This document shows positions 1-7,164 of a DNA stretch of 13,367 nucleotides, one piece after another. The notes beneath the pieces are model-generated. The model searched no databases. It worked only from the letters and a program-made list of their open reading frames with translations, and had not been told where the DNA came from. This stretch comes from Acidobacteriota bacterium (lineage in GTDB: Bacteria; Acidobacteriota; Blastocatellia; Pyrinomonadales; Pyrinomonadaceae). The first letter of the stretch is position 1; every line of letters starts with the position of its first letter. A program made the position numbers and the translations under genes. Location of the stretch: assembly GCA_013698055.1 (NCBI GenBank), contig JACCVS010000146.1, positions 1 through 13,367 on the forward strand, in the 5' to 3' direction.

Positions 1-1
1 T

Positions 2-2344
2 CGTGTCGTGCTGGCCGGAGGCGAGGTTGTTGAGTTGGGCGGCACTGGGACAGAAGCGGCGGGCTACGATCTGCTCGGCGTCTTTATCGGCTCTGAAGGA
101 ACATTCGGCATCGCTACGGAAGCAACCTTGCGCCTTGTTCCACTTCCGCCAGCGGTCAGAACGCTACTCGCTGATTTCTCGAGCGTTGATGATGCGAGCC
201 ACGCTGTCTCAGCTATCATTGCCGCCGGTTTGATTCCAGCGGCGCTGGAGATGGTTGACGGCGCAACGATTCGCGCGGTCGAGGCCAGCGTGTTAGCGGC
301 TGGCTTGCCGCTCGATGCAGAGGCGGCGCTTTTGATTGAGCTTGATGGATTGGAAGCCGGATTGGATGCAGAAGCCCTGCGTGCTGAAAATCTCTGCCGA
401 CAATATGGCGCACGGAGCGTGCGACTGGCGAAAGATGAAAAAGAGCGCAAGAAATTCTGGGCAGCGCGTAAAGGAGCATTCGGCGCGATGGGTCGCATCT
501 CGCCGGACTTGATGTTGCAGGATGCGGTCGTTCCACGCTCGCGCCTGCCCGCAGTTCTTGCCGAAACTTACAGCATCGGCGCAAAATACAATTTACGCAT
601 CGCCAATCTCTTTCATGCGGGGGATGGCAATCTGCATCCTGTCATTTGCTTTGACTCGCGCGATGCGGACGAAGTCTTGCGCGTCAAGGAGGCGGGGCGC
701 GAGATCATGGAGACGTGTGTTCGCGCTGGCGGAACGATTACGGGCGAACACGGCGTCGGGTTGGATAAGAGCGAATACCTGCCGCTCATCTTCAACGCTG
801 ACGACATGGAAGTAATGTTGCGTGTCCGCGCTGCTTTCGATCCAACGGGACTCTGCAATCCCGGAAAGATTATTCCTACTCCGCGTACTTGTAGTGAAGC
901 GAAGGCTGCAACACGTCACACCAAGAATATACAGCCGGAAGCCCAAGCAACTCTCCCATCAAACGTGCGTCATCATTTTAACAATGTTCCCTCACGCGTT
1001 CTCATGCAGGCTAAGATACCAGCGCTTCCAAATGTAATTCTTCCTGATTCGTTTAGAGTAGATGTAGCTCATCGTCTTCTCTCGCAGATTGTTGCCGAGG
1101 AGAATATCTCCGCCACTGGCGCAAACAAAGTCGAGGTTTCACCTACTACAGCACATGAAGCGTCCGAAGTTCTGCGTCTTGCGGCAAGCGAAGGCTGGGC
1201 GGTCGTTCCGGCGGGTGCGGGAACATGGCTCGATGCTGGCAATCAATTGCGGCGCGCTGAGGTTATCGTCAGCACTAAACGGATGCAACGAATCATCGAG
1301 CACGAACCTGCTGACCTTGTGGCAACAGTCGAAGCTGGCATGACGCTCGACGCGCTTAATGCCGAACTGGGCCGTGCGGGACAATGGCTGGCGCTTGACC
1401 CGCCGGATGATGGAAGGGCAACTATCGGCGGAGTCGTCGCAACCGGCATGAGCGGCGCGCAAGGCTTTGGCTTTGGCGATCCAAGGGCTTCTGTCATCGG
1501 AATGCGTGTCGCTCTCGCCGATGGAAGAATTATTAAAGCAGGCGGGCGGGTCGTGAAGAACGTCGCGGGCTACGATCTCTGCAAGCTATTCACAGGCAGT
1601 TATGGAACGCTCTGCCTGATTATCGAATTGACTTTCAAGCTGCGGCCAAGACCAGCGCGTACCGCAACTATTGCCGCGTGCGGGTCGCTCGACTCACTGC
1701 TGGGCGCTGCCCGCGCAATTCTTGGCGCGCACCTGTTATCCGTCGCAGTCGAGTTGCTCTCGCATGGCGCAGCCGAGCGACTTTCCATTCCGAGCGAAGG
1801 CACTTACCCGGTACTGCTCATCCGCTATGCTGGGATGCCCGAGACAGTGGCTTATCAAGCCGAGAAAACTATCAACCTGCTCCGCAACGATCCGGCGATT
1901 GTTGATTGCTCTGTCTTCGACAACGATGCAGAATACTGGCGGGGGCTGGCGGCTCTTCCGCTGGAAGAAACCAACGTGCTGGTCTGGCGAGCAGGTTTGT
2001 TGCCGACTGATTTGGGAGCATTTCTTAATCGGGCGATAAAAGATGGTGGATCAGCATTCTCTTCATCTTCGCTCTGGCACGCTTGTCTCGCCGATGGGAG
2101 ATTGCGTGTCCTCAATACGGCAAGTGAAGATATGGATTCGATGAGTGCCTCGCTCGAAAGATTACGCGCCAGCGCACACACTTCGGGAGGAACACTCGTC
2201 ATCGAACGTGCTCCACAGGAAATTAAAAATTCCTTTGACGCATGGGATATTGCCGAGCCAACTGTATCTTTGATGCGCCGTGTGAAGAACGAGCTTGATT
2301 CAAACGACATGCTCAGTCCGGGTAGATTCACCACCAGTGCCTGA
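2..2344 (+). CDS. Fused glycolate oxidase GlcD-GlcE, 5' end cut by the window
   Basis: The open frame runs in from the left edge (in frame from base 2) to TGA at 2342-2344. Residues below count from the in-frame codon at 8. Residues 1-293 match the C-terminal two thirds of GlcD, the catalytic FAD subunit of glycolate oxidase: the end of the FAD-binding domain (GYDLLGVFIGSEGTFG), the FHAGDGNLHP motif near 202-211, GEHGVG near 245 and the family ending NPGKIIP. About 80 AT-richer linker residues follow. From about 375 a second FAD-binding domain matches GlcE (VATVEAGMTLDAL, ATIGGVVATGMSG, KNVAGYDLCKLFTGSYGTL), with the usual GlcE ending (MRRVKNELDSNDMLSPGR). GlcD and GlcE are normally separate proteins that work with GlcF to oxidise glycolate to glyoxylate. 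GlcF lies downstream at 4270. The reading frame is continuous with no sign of a frameshift. An in-frame ATG at 1004 could allow separate GlcE synthesis, but it has no clear Shine-Dalgarno. The substrate could be another 2-hydroxy acid such as D-lactate. Confidence 0.9.
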   Translation, partial: RVVLAGGEVVELGGTGTEAAGYDLLGVFIGSEGTFGIATEATLRLVPLPPAVRTLLADFSSVDDASHAVSAIIAAGLIPAALEMVDGATIRAVEASVLAAGLPLDAEAALLIELDGLEAGLDAEALRAENLCRQYGARSVRLAKDEKERKKFWAARKGAFGAMGRISPDLMLQDAVVPRSRLPAVLAETYSIGAKYNLRIANLFHAGDGNLHPVICFDSRDADEVLRVKEAGREIMETCVRAGGTITGEHGVGLDKSEYLPLIFNADDMEVMLRVRAAFDPTGLCNPGKIIPTPRTCSEAKAATRHTKNIQPEAQATLPSNVRHHFNNVPSRVLMQAKIPALPNVILPDSFRVDVAHRLLSQIVAEENISATGANKVEVSPTTAHEASEVLRLAASEGWAVVPAGAGTWLDAGNQLRRAEVIVSTKRMQRIIEHEPADLVATVEAGMTLDALNAELGRAGQWLALDPPDDGRATIGGVVATGMSGAQGFGFGDPRASVIGMRVALADGRIIKAGGRVVKNVAGYDLCKLFTGSYGTLCLIIELTFKLRPRPARTATIAACGSLDSLLGAARAILGAHLLSVAVELLSHGAAERLSIPSEGTYPVLLIRYAGMPETVAYQAEKTINLLRNDPAIVDCSVFDNDAEYWRGLAALPLEETNVLVWRAGLLPTDLGAFLNRAIKDGGSAFSSSSLWHACLADGRLRVLNTASEDMDSMSASLERLRASAHTSGGTLVIERAPQEIKNSFDAWDIAEPTVSLMRRVKNELDSNDMLSPGRFTTSA

Positions 2345-2401
2345 GCAAGCTGAATTTTTCCGTCTGACTGCTTCAGACCAAGAAATTATATATAGACCAA
2401 T
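2345..2401 (+). promoter_or_regulatory. glcDE-ggt spacer with small hairpin and AT-rich -10-like box
   Basis: This 57-bp spacer holds a perfect 6-bp inverted repeat, GTCTGA (2362-2367) and TCAGAC (2373-2378) with a 5-nt loop. An AT-rich stretch follows, with TATATA at 2389-2394, seven bases before the ggt ATG at 2402. No purine-rich ribosome-binding site precedes that ATG. A -10 box this close to the start would fit a leaderless transcript, but no convincing -35 is visible. Read-through from glcDE is equally possible. The hairpin is short and is not followed by a T-run on the + strand, so it is a poor terminator. Confidence 0.25.
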
Positions 2402-4174
2402 ATGAGAATTGTTAAAGCGATGACAACGAAACGGATTTCGCTCGCACTTTTAATGTGTGCGTTAATGTGCGCGCCCAGTTCTTCATTTTCACAAACGACT
2501 GTGACGCGTGCATCAGTTGCCGGATGGCGCGAGCCTGTGCGTGCGCCACTTGCTATGGTCGCCTCGACCAGTCGCCTCGCCTCGCAGATCGGAGTGGATG
2601 TCATGAAGCGCGGTGGCAACGCCGTTGACGCTGCTGTCGCTGTGGCTTTTGCTCTGGCCGTTGTTTACCCGGAGGCAGGCAATCTCGGCGGGGGCGGTTT
2701 TATGCTGATCCGCTTTCGCGACGGCAAGACGATTGCCATTGATTACCGCGAGGTCGCCCCGCTCGCAGCCACGCGCGATATGTACCTTGATGCACGCGGC
2801 GAAGTAATCAAAGGCGAAGGCTCCTCAACCGTTGGCTACCGAGCGCCGGGTGTGCCTGGAACGGTGGCGGGAATGGAGTTAGCTCTCAAAAAATACGGCT
2901 CCGGCAAATTCACATGGAGACAATTAATTGAGCCTGCACGAAAACTTGCAGTGCAGGGCTTTAAGTTGAGTCATCGCATCGCCGGGTCATTCATAGATCA
3001 TGAGCGAAAGCTCTCACAATATGAAGACAGCCGCAAGATTTTTCTGAACAATGGAAATCAGCTCAAAGAAGGAGACATTCTGCGCCAGCCGGAGCTTGCA
3101 GCAACGCTCTTCAGGTTGCAACGAAACGGCGCGAGCGAGTTTTATAGAGGATTGACTGCACGCCTGATTGCAGAAGACATGAAACAGCACAACGGTCTCA
3201 TCACGCTCGAAGATTTACGTCGCTACAAGGCGAAAGAGCGCACGGCGCTACGCAACACTTATCGCGGCCATGAAGTTATCTCCATGCCGCCGCCGTCTTC
3301 GGGCGGAGCCGTGTTGATGGAGATGCTTAATATTCTGGAGGGCTATGATCTGCATGGGATGAATCCCATGTCCTCCGAGAAATATCATCTGGTCATCGAA
3401 GCCATGCGGCGCGCTTACGCTGACCGCGCCGAATACATGGGTGATCCTGATTTCGGGAGTATCCCAACCGCAGGCATGATTAGTAAAAGTTACGCGGCAC
3501 GGCAACGCAGCACCATCAAGTTAGATCGTGCTTCGACGAGCGAGGAGATTCGCGGCGGCAAGCCTCAAGAAAATACGACAGGCCAGACCACTCACTTCTC
3601 CGTCGTTGACCCGGTGGGCAACGTGGTGGCGAACACATATACGATCAATGATCTTTATGGCTCCGGTGTGACGGCGAAAGGCACAGGCGTTCTTTTGAAT
3701 GATGAGATGGACGACTTCACAGCCAAGCCGGGGACGCCGAATCTTTGGGGAGTGATTCAGGGAGAGCGTAACAGTATCGTGCCGGGTAAGCGCCCGCTTT
3801 CTTCGATGACGCCGACAATTGTGCTACGAAAAGACGGCTCGCTCTGGTTTGCAATTGGAGCGCGAGGCGGGGCGAGAATTATCAACGCCGTGCTGCAAAT
3901 CACCATCAACATCATAGATCACGGCATGAACATTCAGCAGGCCATTGACGCACCGCGCATTCATCATCAATGGTTTCCTGATCTGGTTCGTTATGAGCCT
4001 TACGGCCTTTCGTCAGACACCATCAGGGTACTCGTATCGCGCGGCCACAAACTTGAAGAAGCTACAAACCCCAGAAATCTCGCCAGCGCCGAAGGCATCA
4101 TGATCGAGGAAGGCACAGGCATTCGACTAGGCGCAAGCGACCCACGCAATGATGGCGCGCCGGTCGGTTATTGA
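2402..4174 (+). CDS. ggt: Gamma-glutamyltransferase / glutathione hydrolase precursor
   Basis: The 590-residue protein is full length for the family. It is made as a proenzyme that cuts itself before a threonine, giving two subunits that hydrolyse or transfer gamma-glutamyl groups (glutathione and other gamma-glutamyl compounds) in the periplasm. Residues 1 to about 31 form a signal peptide: basic start, hydrophobic core LALLMCALMC, then a polar end. R116 in DYREVAP corresponds to the substrate-binding Arg114 of E. coli GGT. T396 in QTTHFSVVD is the predicted nucleophile and first residue of the small subunit (E. coli Thr391). LLNDEMDDF, the lid loop (FTAKPGTPNLWG), PLSSMTPTIV and the ending GASDPRNDG all match. 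Trp449 stands where E. coli has the lid residue Tyr444. The start is uncertain: ATG at 2420 (residue 7) also leaves a good signal peptide, and neither has a clear Shine-Dalgarno. It sits between glcDE and glcF on the same strand, an unusual place for it. Confidence 0.95.
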   Translation: MRIVKAMTTKRISLALLMCALMCAPSSSFSQTTVTRASVAGWREPVRAPLAMVASTSRLASQIGVDVMKRGGNAVDAAVAVAFALAVVYPEAGNLGGGGFMLIRFRDGKTIAIDYREVAPLAATRDMYLDARGEVIKGEGSSTVGYRAPGVPGTVAGMELALKKYGSGKFTWRQLIEPARKLAVQGFKLSHRIAGSFIDHERKLSQYEDSRKIFLNNGNQLKEGDILRQPELAATLFRLQRNGASEFYRGLTARLIAEDMKQHNGLITLEDLRRYKAKERTALRNTYRGHEVISMPPPSSGGAVLMEMLNILEGYDLHGMNPMSSEKYHLVIEAMRRAYADRAEYMGDPDFGSIPTAGMISKSYAARQRSTIKLDRASTSEEIRGGKPQENTTGQTTHFSVVDPVGNVVANTYTINDLYGSGVTAKGTGVLLNDEMDDFTAKPGTPNLWGVIQGERNSIVPGKRPLSSMTPTIVLRKDGSLWFAIGARGGARIINAVLQITINIIDHGMNIQQAIDAPRIHHQWFPDLVRYEPYGLSSDTIRVLVSRGHKLEEATNPRNLASAEGIMIEEGTGIRLGASDPRNDGAPVGY

Positions 4175-4190
4175 GAAAGTATGAAAGAAA

Positions 4191-4257
4191 AAGTCGGAAC
4201 GATTAATGCTGAACGGAAGAAGAGTTGCTCTCACTTCCGCGTTATTCGTTCCGGCTT
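4191..4257 (+). promoter_or_regulatory. Long stem-loop between ggt and glcF
   Basis: The arm 4191-4209 pairs with 4239-4257: 16 Watson-Crick pairs, two G-U wobbles and one T-T mismatch over 19 positions. Inside it, GGAAG (4215-4219) pairs with CTTCC (4234-4238) and AGAG (4221-4224) with CTCT (4228-4231), leaving the triplet TTG at the tip. Only a 5-nt bulge (4210-4214) and a few bases stay unpaired. It begins 17 bases after the ggt stop and ends 12 bases before the glcF ATG at 4270. A-rich sequence lies upstream (AAAGAAAAA) and moderately T-rich sequence downstream, so it could act as a terminator in either direction. It could also be an attenuator, an RNA processing or stability site, or a translation-control hairpin, because it buries the GGAAG/TTG alternative start of glcF. 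The pairing is seen directly; the role is inferred. Confidence 0.65.
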
Positions 4258-4269
4258 CATCATTTGATT

Positions 4270-5601
4270 ATGGCTACCTCCCAACTACAAAGCGCGTTGG
4301 CAAGTGAGCAAGACAAGCTGCTCGCTTGTGTTCACTGCGGTCTGTGCCTTGAGGCCTGCCCCACATACATTCACACGGGCGATGAGAACGATAGCCCGCG
4401 CGGGCGTCTTTACCTGATGCGGGCAGTCGAAGAGGGACGACTTGCTCCTGAATCAAACGCCTTTCGTCAACATATCAATCGCTGTCTGGGTTGCCGCGCG
4501 TGCGAGTCGGTCTGCCCGGCTGGTGTCGAGTACGGGCAACTGCTGGAAGCGGCTCGTGCTGATCTAAATCAAACGCCGGAGCGACAACGCAGCCTCCGCT
4601 CCGCTCTGCTGCACTTCACGCTTCGCCATATCTGGCTTCATCCAATGCGGCTGCGTTTTGCTTTCGCCCTCGCGCGTCTGCTGCGAAATGTACGCCTGCC
4701 CCGGTTGCTGATTAAATCTCGTCTTGCGCGTCTTGTCTCGCCCCGCCTTGAGTTTGCCCTTGCCCTTCTCGATAGCTCACTCTCGACAAGACGAAGCAAG
4801 CATGAAAAGAATACTCAGGCTGCTCCAAGTTTCGCTGGGGAAAAGGCGCTCCTCTTCACAGGCTGCGTGATGCAGGGACTTTTTGCGCGCGTCAATCGTG
4901 CGACTGCGCGAGTGCTCGAAGCGAACGGTTGCGCTGTGCTTACTCCTTCTGCTCAAGTCTGCTGCGGCGCGCTTCATGCTCACGCTGGCGACCTGGAGGG
5001 CGCGCGCCAGCTTGCGCGGCGCAATATAGATGCTTTCAGCGGTGAAGCTGATGCGAAGATTATTACCAATGCTGGTGGATGCGGAGCGCTCCTCGCATCT
5101 TACAAGAATCTTCTGGAAAATGATGCTGAATATTCGGAGCGCGCACGCGATTTCAGCGCACGTGTGCGCGACATTAGCCAACAACTTGAGAAGACCGGTG
5201 TCCGGCAGGGTGCGAAGCTGGATGAATGCGTGACGACTTATGATGCTTCATGTCACCTGCTCTACGGGCAGCACGCGGTCAACGCTCCGCTTGAGATGTT
5301 ACGGGCGATCCCGGGCTTGCGCTTTGTTCCATTGGAGGGAAGCGAGGGGTGCTGCGGCGGTGCGGGCGTTTATAACCTGCTTGAGCCGGAAATGTCGTCG
5401 CGTATCCTCAATGAAAAGCTCGCTCATATTAAAGAGATTGGCGCGCAGACTTTAACGACCGGCAATCCTGGCTGTCACATGCAAATCGGCGCGGGCGCGC
5501 AGCTCAATGGAATGGAACACTTGCGCGTCTGCCATCCAGTTGAGCTGTTGGACGAGTCATACACCAGCGCAGGTTTTTATGAGAAAGAGGCTGGACAGTA
5601 G
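4270..5601 (+). CDS. glcF: Glycolate oxidase iron-sulfur subunit GlcF
   Basis: This is the electron-transfer subunit of glycolate oxidase, which takes electrons from the flavin subunits and is thought to pass them to the membrane quinone pool. From ATG 4270 it has 443 residues. Two ferredoxin-type 4Fe-4S motifs come first: C20, C23, C26, C30 (ACVHCGLCLEACP) and C72, C75, C78, C82 (CLGCRACESVCP). Two cysteine-rich CCG domains follow: GCVMQ near C199 with CCG at 231-233, then SCHLLYG at C328 with CCGG from 361. The family ending HPVELLDE is present. All expected cysteines are intact and no membrane segment is obvious. An in-frame TTG at 4225, with GGAAG five bases upstream, would add 15 residues. 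I prefer ATG 4270 because it places the first cysteine motif about where E. coli GlcF has it, although it lacks a Shine-Dalgarno. The flavin partners are in the fused gene upstream. A GlcF-like protein can also serve lactate or other 2-hydroxy-acid oxidases. Confidence 0.92.
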   Translation: MATSQLQSALASEQDKLLACVHCGLCLEACPTYIHTGDENDSPRGRLYLMRAVEEGRLAPESNAFRQHINRCLGCRACESVCPAGVEYGQLLEAARADLNQTPERQRSLRSALLHFTLRHIWLHPMRLRFAFALARLLRNVRLPRLLIKSRLARLVSPRLEFALALLDSSLSTRRSKHEKNTQAAPSFAGEKALLFTGCVMQGLFARVNRATARVLEANGCAVLTPSAQVCCGALHAHAGDLEGARQLARRNIDAFSGEADAKIITNAGGCGALLASYKNLLENDAEYSERARDFSARVRDISQQLEKTGVRQGAKLDECVTTYDASCHLLYGQHAVNAPLEMLRAIPGLRFVPLEGSEGCCGGAGVYNLLEPEMSSRILNEKLAHIKEIGAQTLTTGNPGCHMQIGAGAQLNGMEHLRVCHPVELLDESYTSAGFYEKEAGQ

Positions 5602-5764
5602 ATTATGGATGATTGAATTGCCGATAGTGATTTTTAGCTCGGGCACGCCCATGCAAATCGGGAAGCGCAAAGAAGGCGGGCGTGAAGTGGAATGAGCGCG
5701 CGATTTACACAACGCCAAACGCGCTTTCGATGGTATTACGTTCGACACAGCGTCCACAATGACT
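5602..5764. other. Convergent spacer between glcF and nagA
   Basis: This 163-bp stretch lies between two genes that point at each other, so it should hold the transcription ends of both. Two inverted repeats are visible: CACGCCC (5644-5650) with GGGCGTG (5678-5684), loop 27 nt, and AGCGCG (5695-5700) with CGCGCT (5720-5725), loop 19 nt. The second is followed by TTTCG on the + strand. Both loops are long and neither has a good T-run, so they are weak terminator candidates. No gene is recognised here. Confidence 0.3.
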
Positions 5765-6967
5765 TCATAGTTGATTCTCAAAAGCAACACGCCCGCCAAT
5801 AAGTGTCAGGCGCACGTTTCCTTCCCCGTCAAGAGCTACCAAGTCGGCGCGCTTGCCTATTTCAATCGAGCCGTATTCTTGATTTATTCCCAGTAAGCGT
5901 GCCGGATTGATTGAAGCCATGCGCGCTACATCCTCAGCCGGAACATCCAGCGAAAGCATCATGCGTACGGCGTCGCGCATGGTAATGACAGAGCCTGCGA
6001 TGCTCCCGCGTGAATTTTGCGTGCGCCCCTGAAAGACATTGACAGTCTCGCCCCAGATACGGTATTCCCCATCACCTAACCCTGTAGGAGCAACTGCGTC
6101 ACTGATGAGCGCGATGCGCGCGGGCGTCTTCGAGCGCAGCACGAGTTTCAATATTAATGGGTCAACGTGAACGCCGTCGGCAATCACGTCACAGGTGATT
6201 GCGTCGTTGATAAGTCCCCAGCCGATTGGCCCTGGCGTGCGGTGATGTAGCGGCGACATCGCGTTCATAAAATGCGTCATGTGCCGCGCGCCTGCCTCAC
6301 ACGCACGGTCGAGCGCATCAACGCCCGCGCGCGTGTGGCCGATGGAAACGATCCAGCCGCGCCCATGCAGCTCGCGCACCAATTCGATACCGCCTTCGAT
6401 CTCCGGCGCGACCGTTATCATCCGCGCCGCGCCTTTCTCTTCGACAACCGCGAGCGCGTCAATATCTGCGGCTTCATGGAAAATGCGGAAATGCACGGGA
6501 CGGAGCGCGCCGCACTGCGCGCTGTTAATGAATGGGCCTTCGTAATGCAGGCCGAGAACCCGCGCTGCCGCCGGTCGCCCCTCCTGCTCGCGCATCAATT
6601 GCCTAATGGCGCGCGCTGCCCGCCGGTAATCCTCTTCCGGCGCAGGCACGAGCGTCGGCAGCCAAGATGTGACTCCGTTCTCTGCCAGAAAACGCGCGAC
6701 CTGATGAAGGCCATCCGCGCTGGCTTCCATCGTATCAACACCGCCTGCTCCGTGAATATGCACATCTATGAAGCCGGGAAAGAGCGTCAACCCATCAAGG
6801 TCTATTCTCACTTGAGCCTTAGCCTGTTGCGCTGTGGAAGGCTCGAAGATGCGCGTGATGCGGCCGTCTTCGACCAGCAAGCTGATGCGATCAGTAACGC
6901 TGCCAGGCAAGACGATCCGCGCATCAGAGAGCAAGCATGAACTGATTGAAGCTTTCGACTTATCCAT
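5765..6967 (-). CDS. nagA: N-acetylglucosamine-6-phosphate deacetylase NagA
   Basis: This cytoplasmic enzyme removes the acetyl group from GlcNAc-6-phosphate to give glucosamine-6-phosphate, in amino-sugar breakdown and cell-wall recycling. The 400 residues are near the usual length for this amidohydrolase-superfamily TIM barrel. Visible landmarks are H70 and H72 (GFIDVHIHGAGGVD), E143 (HYEGPFIN, the metal-binding glutamate), H211 (SIGHTRAG), H232 (MTHFMNAMSPLHHR), H267 (DGVHVDP) and the catalytic D290 (LISDAVAPTG). The C-terminal beta-sandwich segment (IEIGKRADLVALD) is complete. No signal peptide is seen, as expected. The ATG at 6967 has AAAAGG close upstream, a weak ribosome-binding site. 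No nagB, sugar kinase, transporter or NagC/GntR-type regulator is next to it. It follows the complete TonB receptor on the same strand, 197 bp away, with two hairpins between them, so it may have its own promoter. Confidence 0.95.
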   Translation of the reverse strand: MDKSKASISSCLLSDARIVLPGSVTDRISLLVEDGRITRIFEPSTAQQAKAQVRIDLDGLTLFPGFIDVHIHGAGGVDTMEASADGLHQVARFLAENGVTSWLPTLVPAPEEDYRRAARAIRQLMREQEGRPAAARVLGLHYEGPFINSAQCGALRPVHFRIFHEAADIDALAVVEEKGAARMITVAPEIEGGIELVRELHGRGWIVSIGHTRAGVDALDRACEAGARHMTHFMNAMSPLHHRTPGPIGWGLINDAITCDVIADGVHVDPLILKLVLRSKTPARIALISDAVAPTGLGDGEYRIWGETVNVFQGRTQNSRGSIAGSVITMRDAVRMMLSLDVPAEDVARMASINPARLLGINQEYGSIEIGKRADLVALDGEGNVRLTLIGGRVAFENQL

Positions 6968-7007
6968 CAGCCTTTTCTCAACTAGACCGGATTACGATTG
7001 GGTGTAC

Positions 7008-7045
7008 TTACCAGTACTGCCTGCGGCAGCGGGCGGTACTGGTAA
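7008..7045. repeat. REP-like palindrome upstream of nagA
   Basis: TTACCAGTACTGCC (7008-7021) pairs with GGCGGTACTGGTAA (7032-7045), 13 Watson-Crick pairs and one wobble of 14. The stem continues inward by three more pairs (one a wobble) to a GGCA tetraloop at 7025-7028. No T-run follows on either strand, so it is not a good intrinsic terminator. It starts 41 bp upstream of the nagA ATG. A compact GC-rich palindrome in a spacer is typical of REP-type dispersed repeats, but only one copy is visible here, so the repeat status is an inference. Confidence 0.5.
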
Positions 7046-7099
7046 AAGCGTGCTGTACGCTCATTGGTAAATCGCTCTAAATCTTATCACTCAACGCGC

Positions 7100-7138
7100 G
7101 TCTGCCCGCGCATGTCGGAAGACAGATCGCGGGCAGAC
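7100..7138 (-). terminator. Hairpin after the complete TonB receptor
   Basis: GTCTGCCCGCG (7100-7110) and CGCGGGCAGAC (7128-7138) form a perfect 11-bp GC-rich stem. TGTC (7113-7116) and GACA (7121-7124) form an inner 4-bp stem closed by a 4-nt loop. It begins 26 bases downstream of the receptor stop (TAA, 7167-7165) on the minus strand. The sequence after the stem on that strand (GCGTTGAGTGATAAG) lacks a T-run, so it may be a weak terminator, a Rho-associated stop, or a 3' end stabiliser rather than a canonical intrinsic terminator. Confidence 0.5.
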
Positions 7139-7164
7139 ACCAGCACAGTTAATTCCTCTGCACG

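Noticed and set aside
880..1130. Frameshift joining glcD and glcE artificially
   Set aside because: The frame is the same on both sides and open throughout without loss of either domain, so a real fusion is the simpler reading. Only read data could exclude a missed stop.
1855..2334. A 159-codon minus-strand frame opposite the GlcE part
   Set aside because: It is antisense to a conserved GlcE C-terminus and has no recognisable features.
4206..4307. A 33-codon frame starting at ATG 4206, a possible leader peptide for glcF
   Set aside because: It overlaps the glcF start in another frame, has no ribosome-binding site, and its translation lacks runs of a regulatory amino acid.
6272..6940. A 222-codon open frame on the + strand opposite nagA
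   Set aside because: It is fully antisense to a well-supported nagA and its translation shows no recognisable domain. GC-rich codon bias commonly opens such frames.
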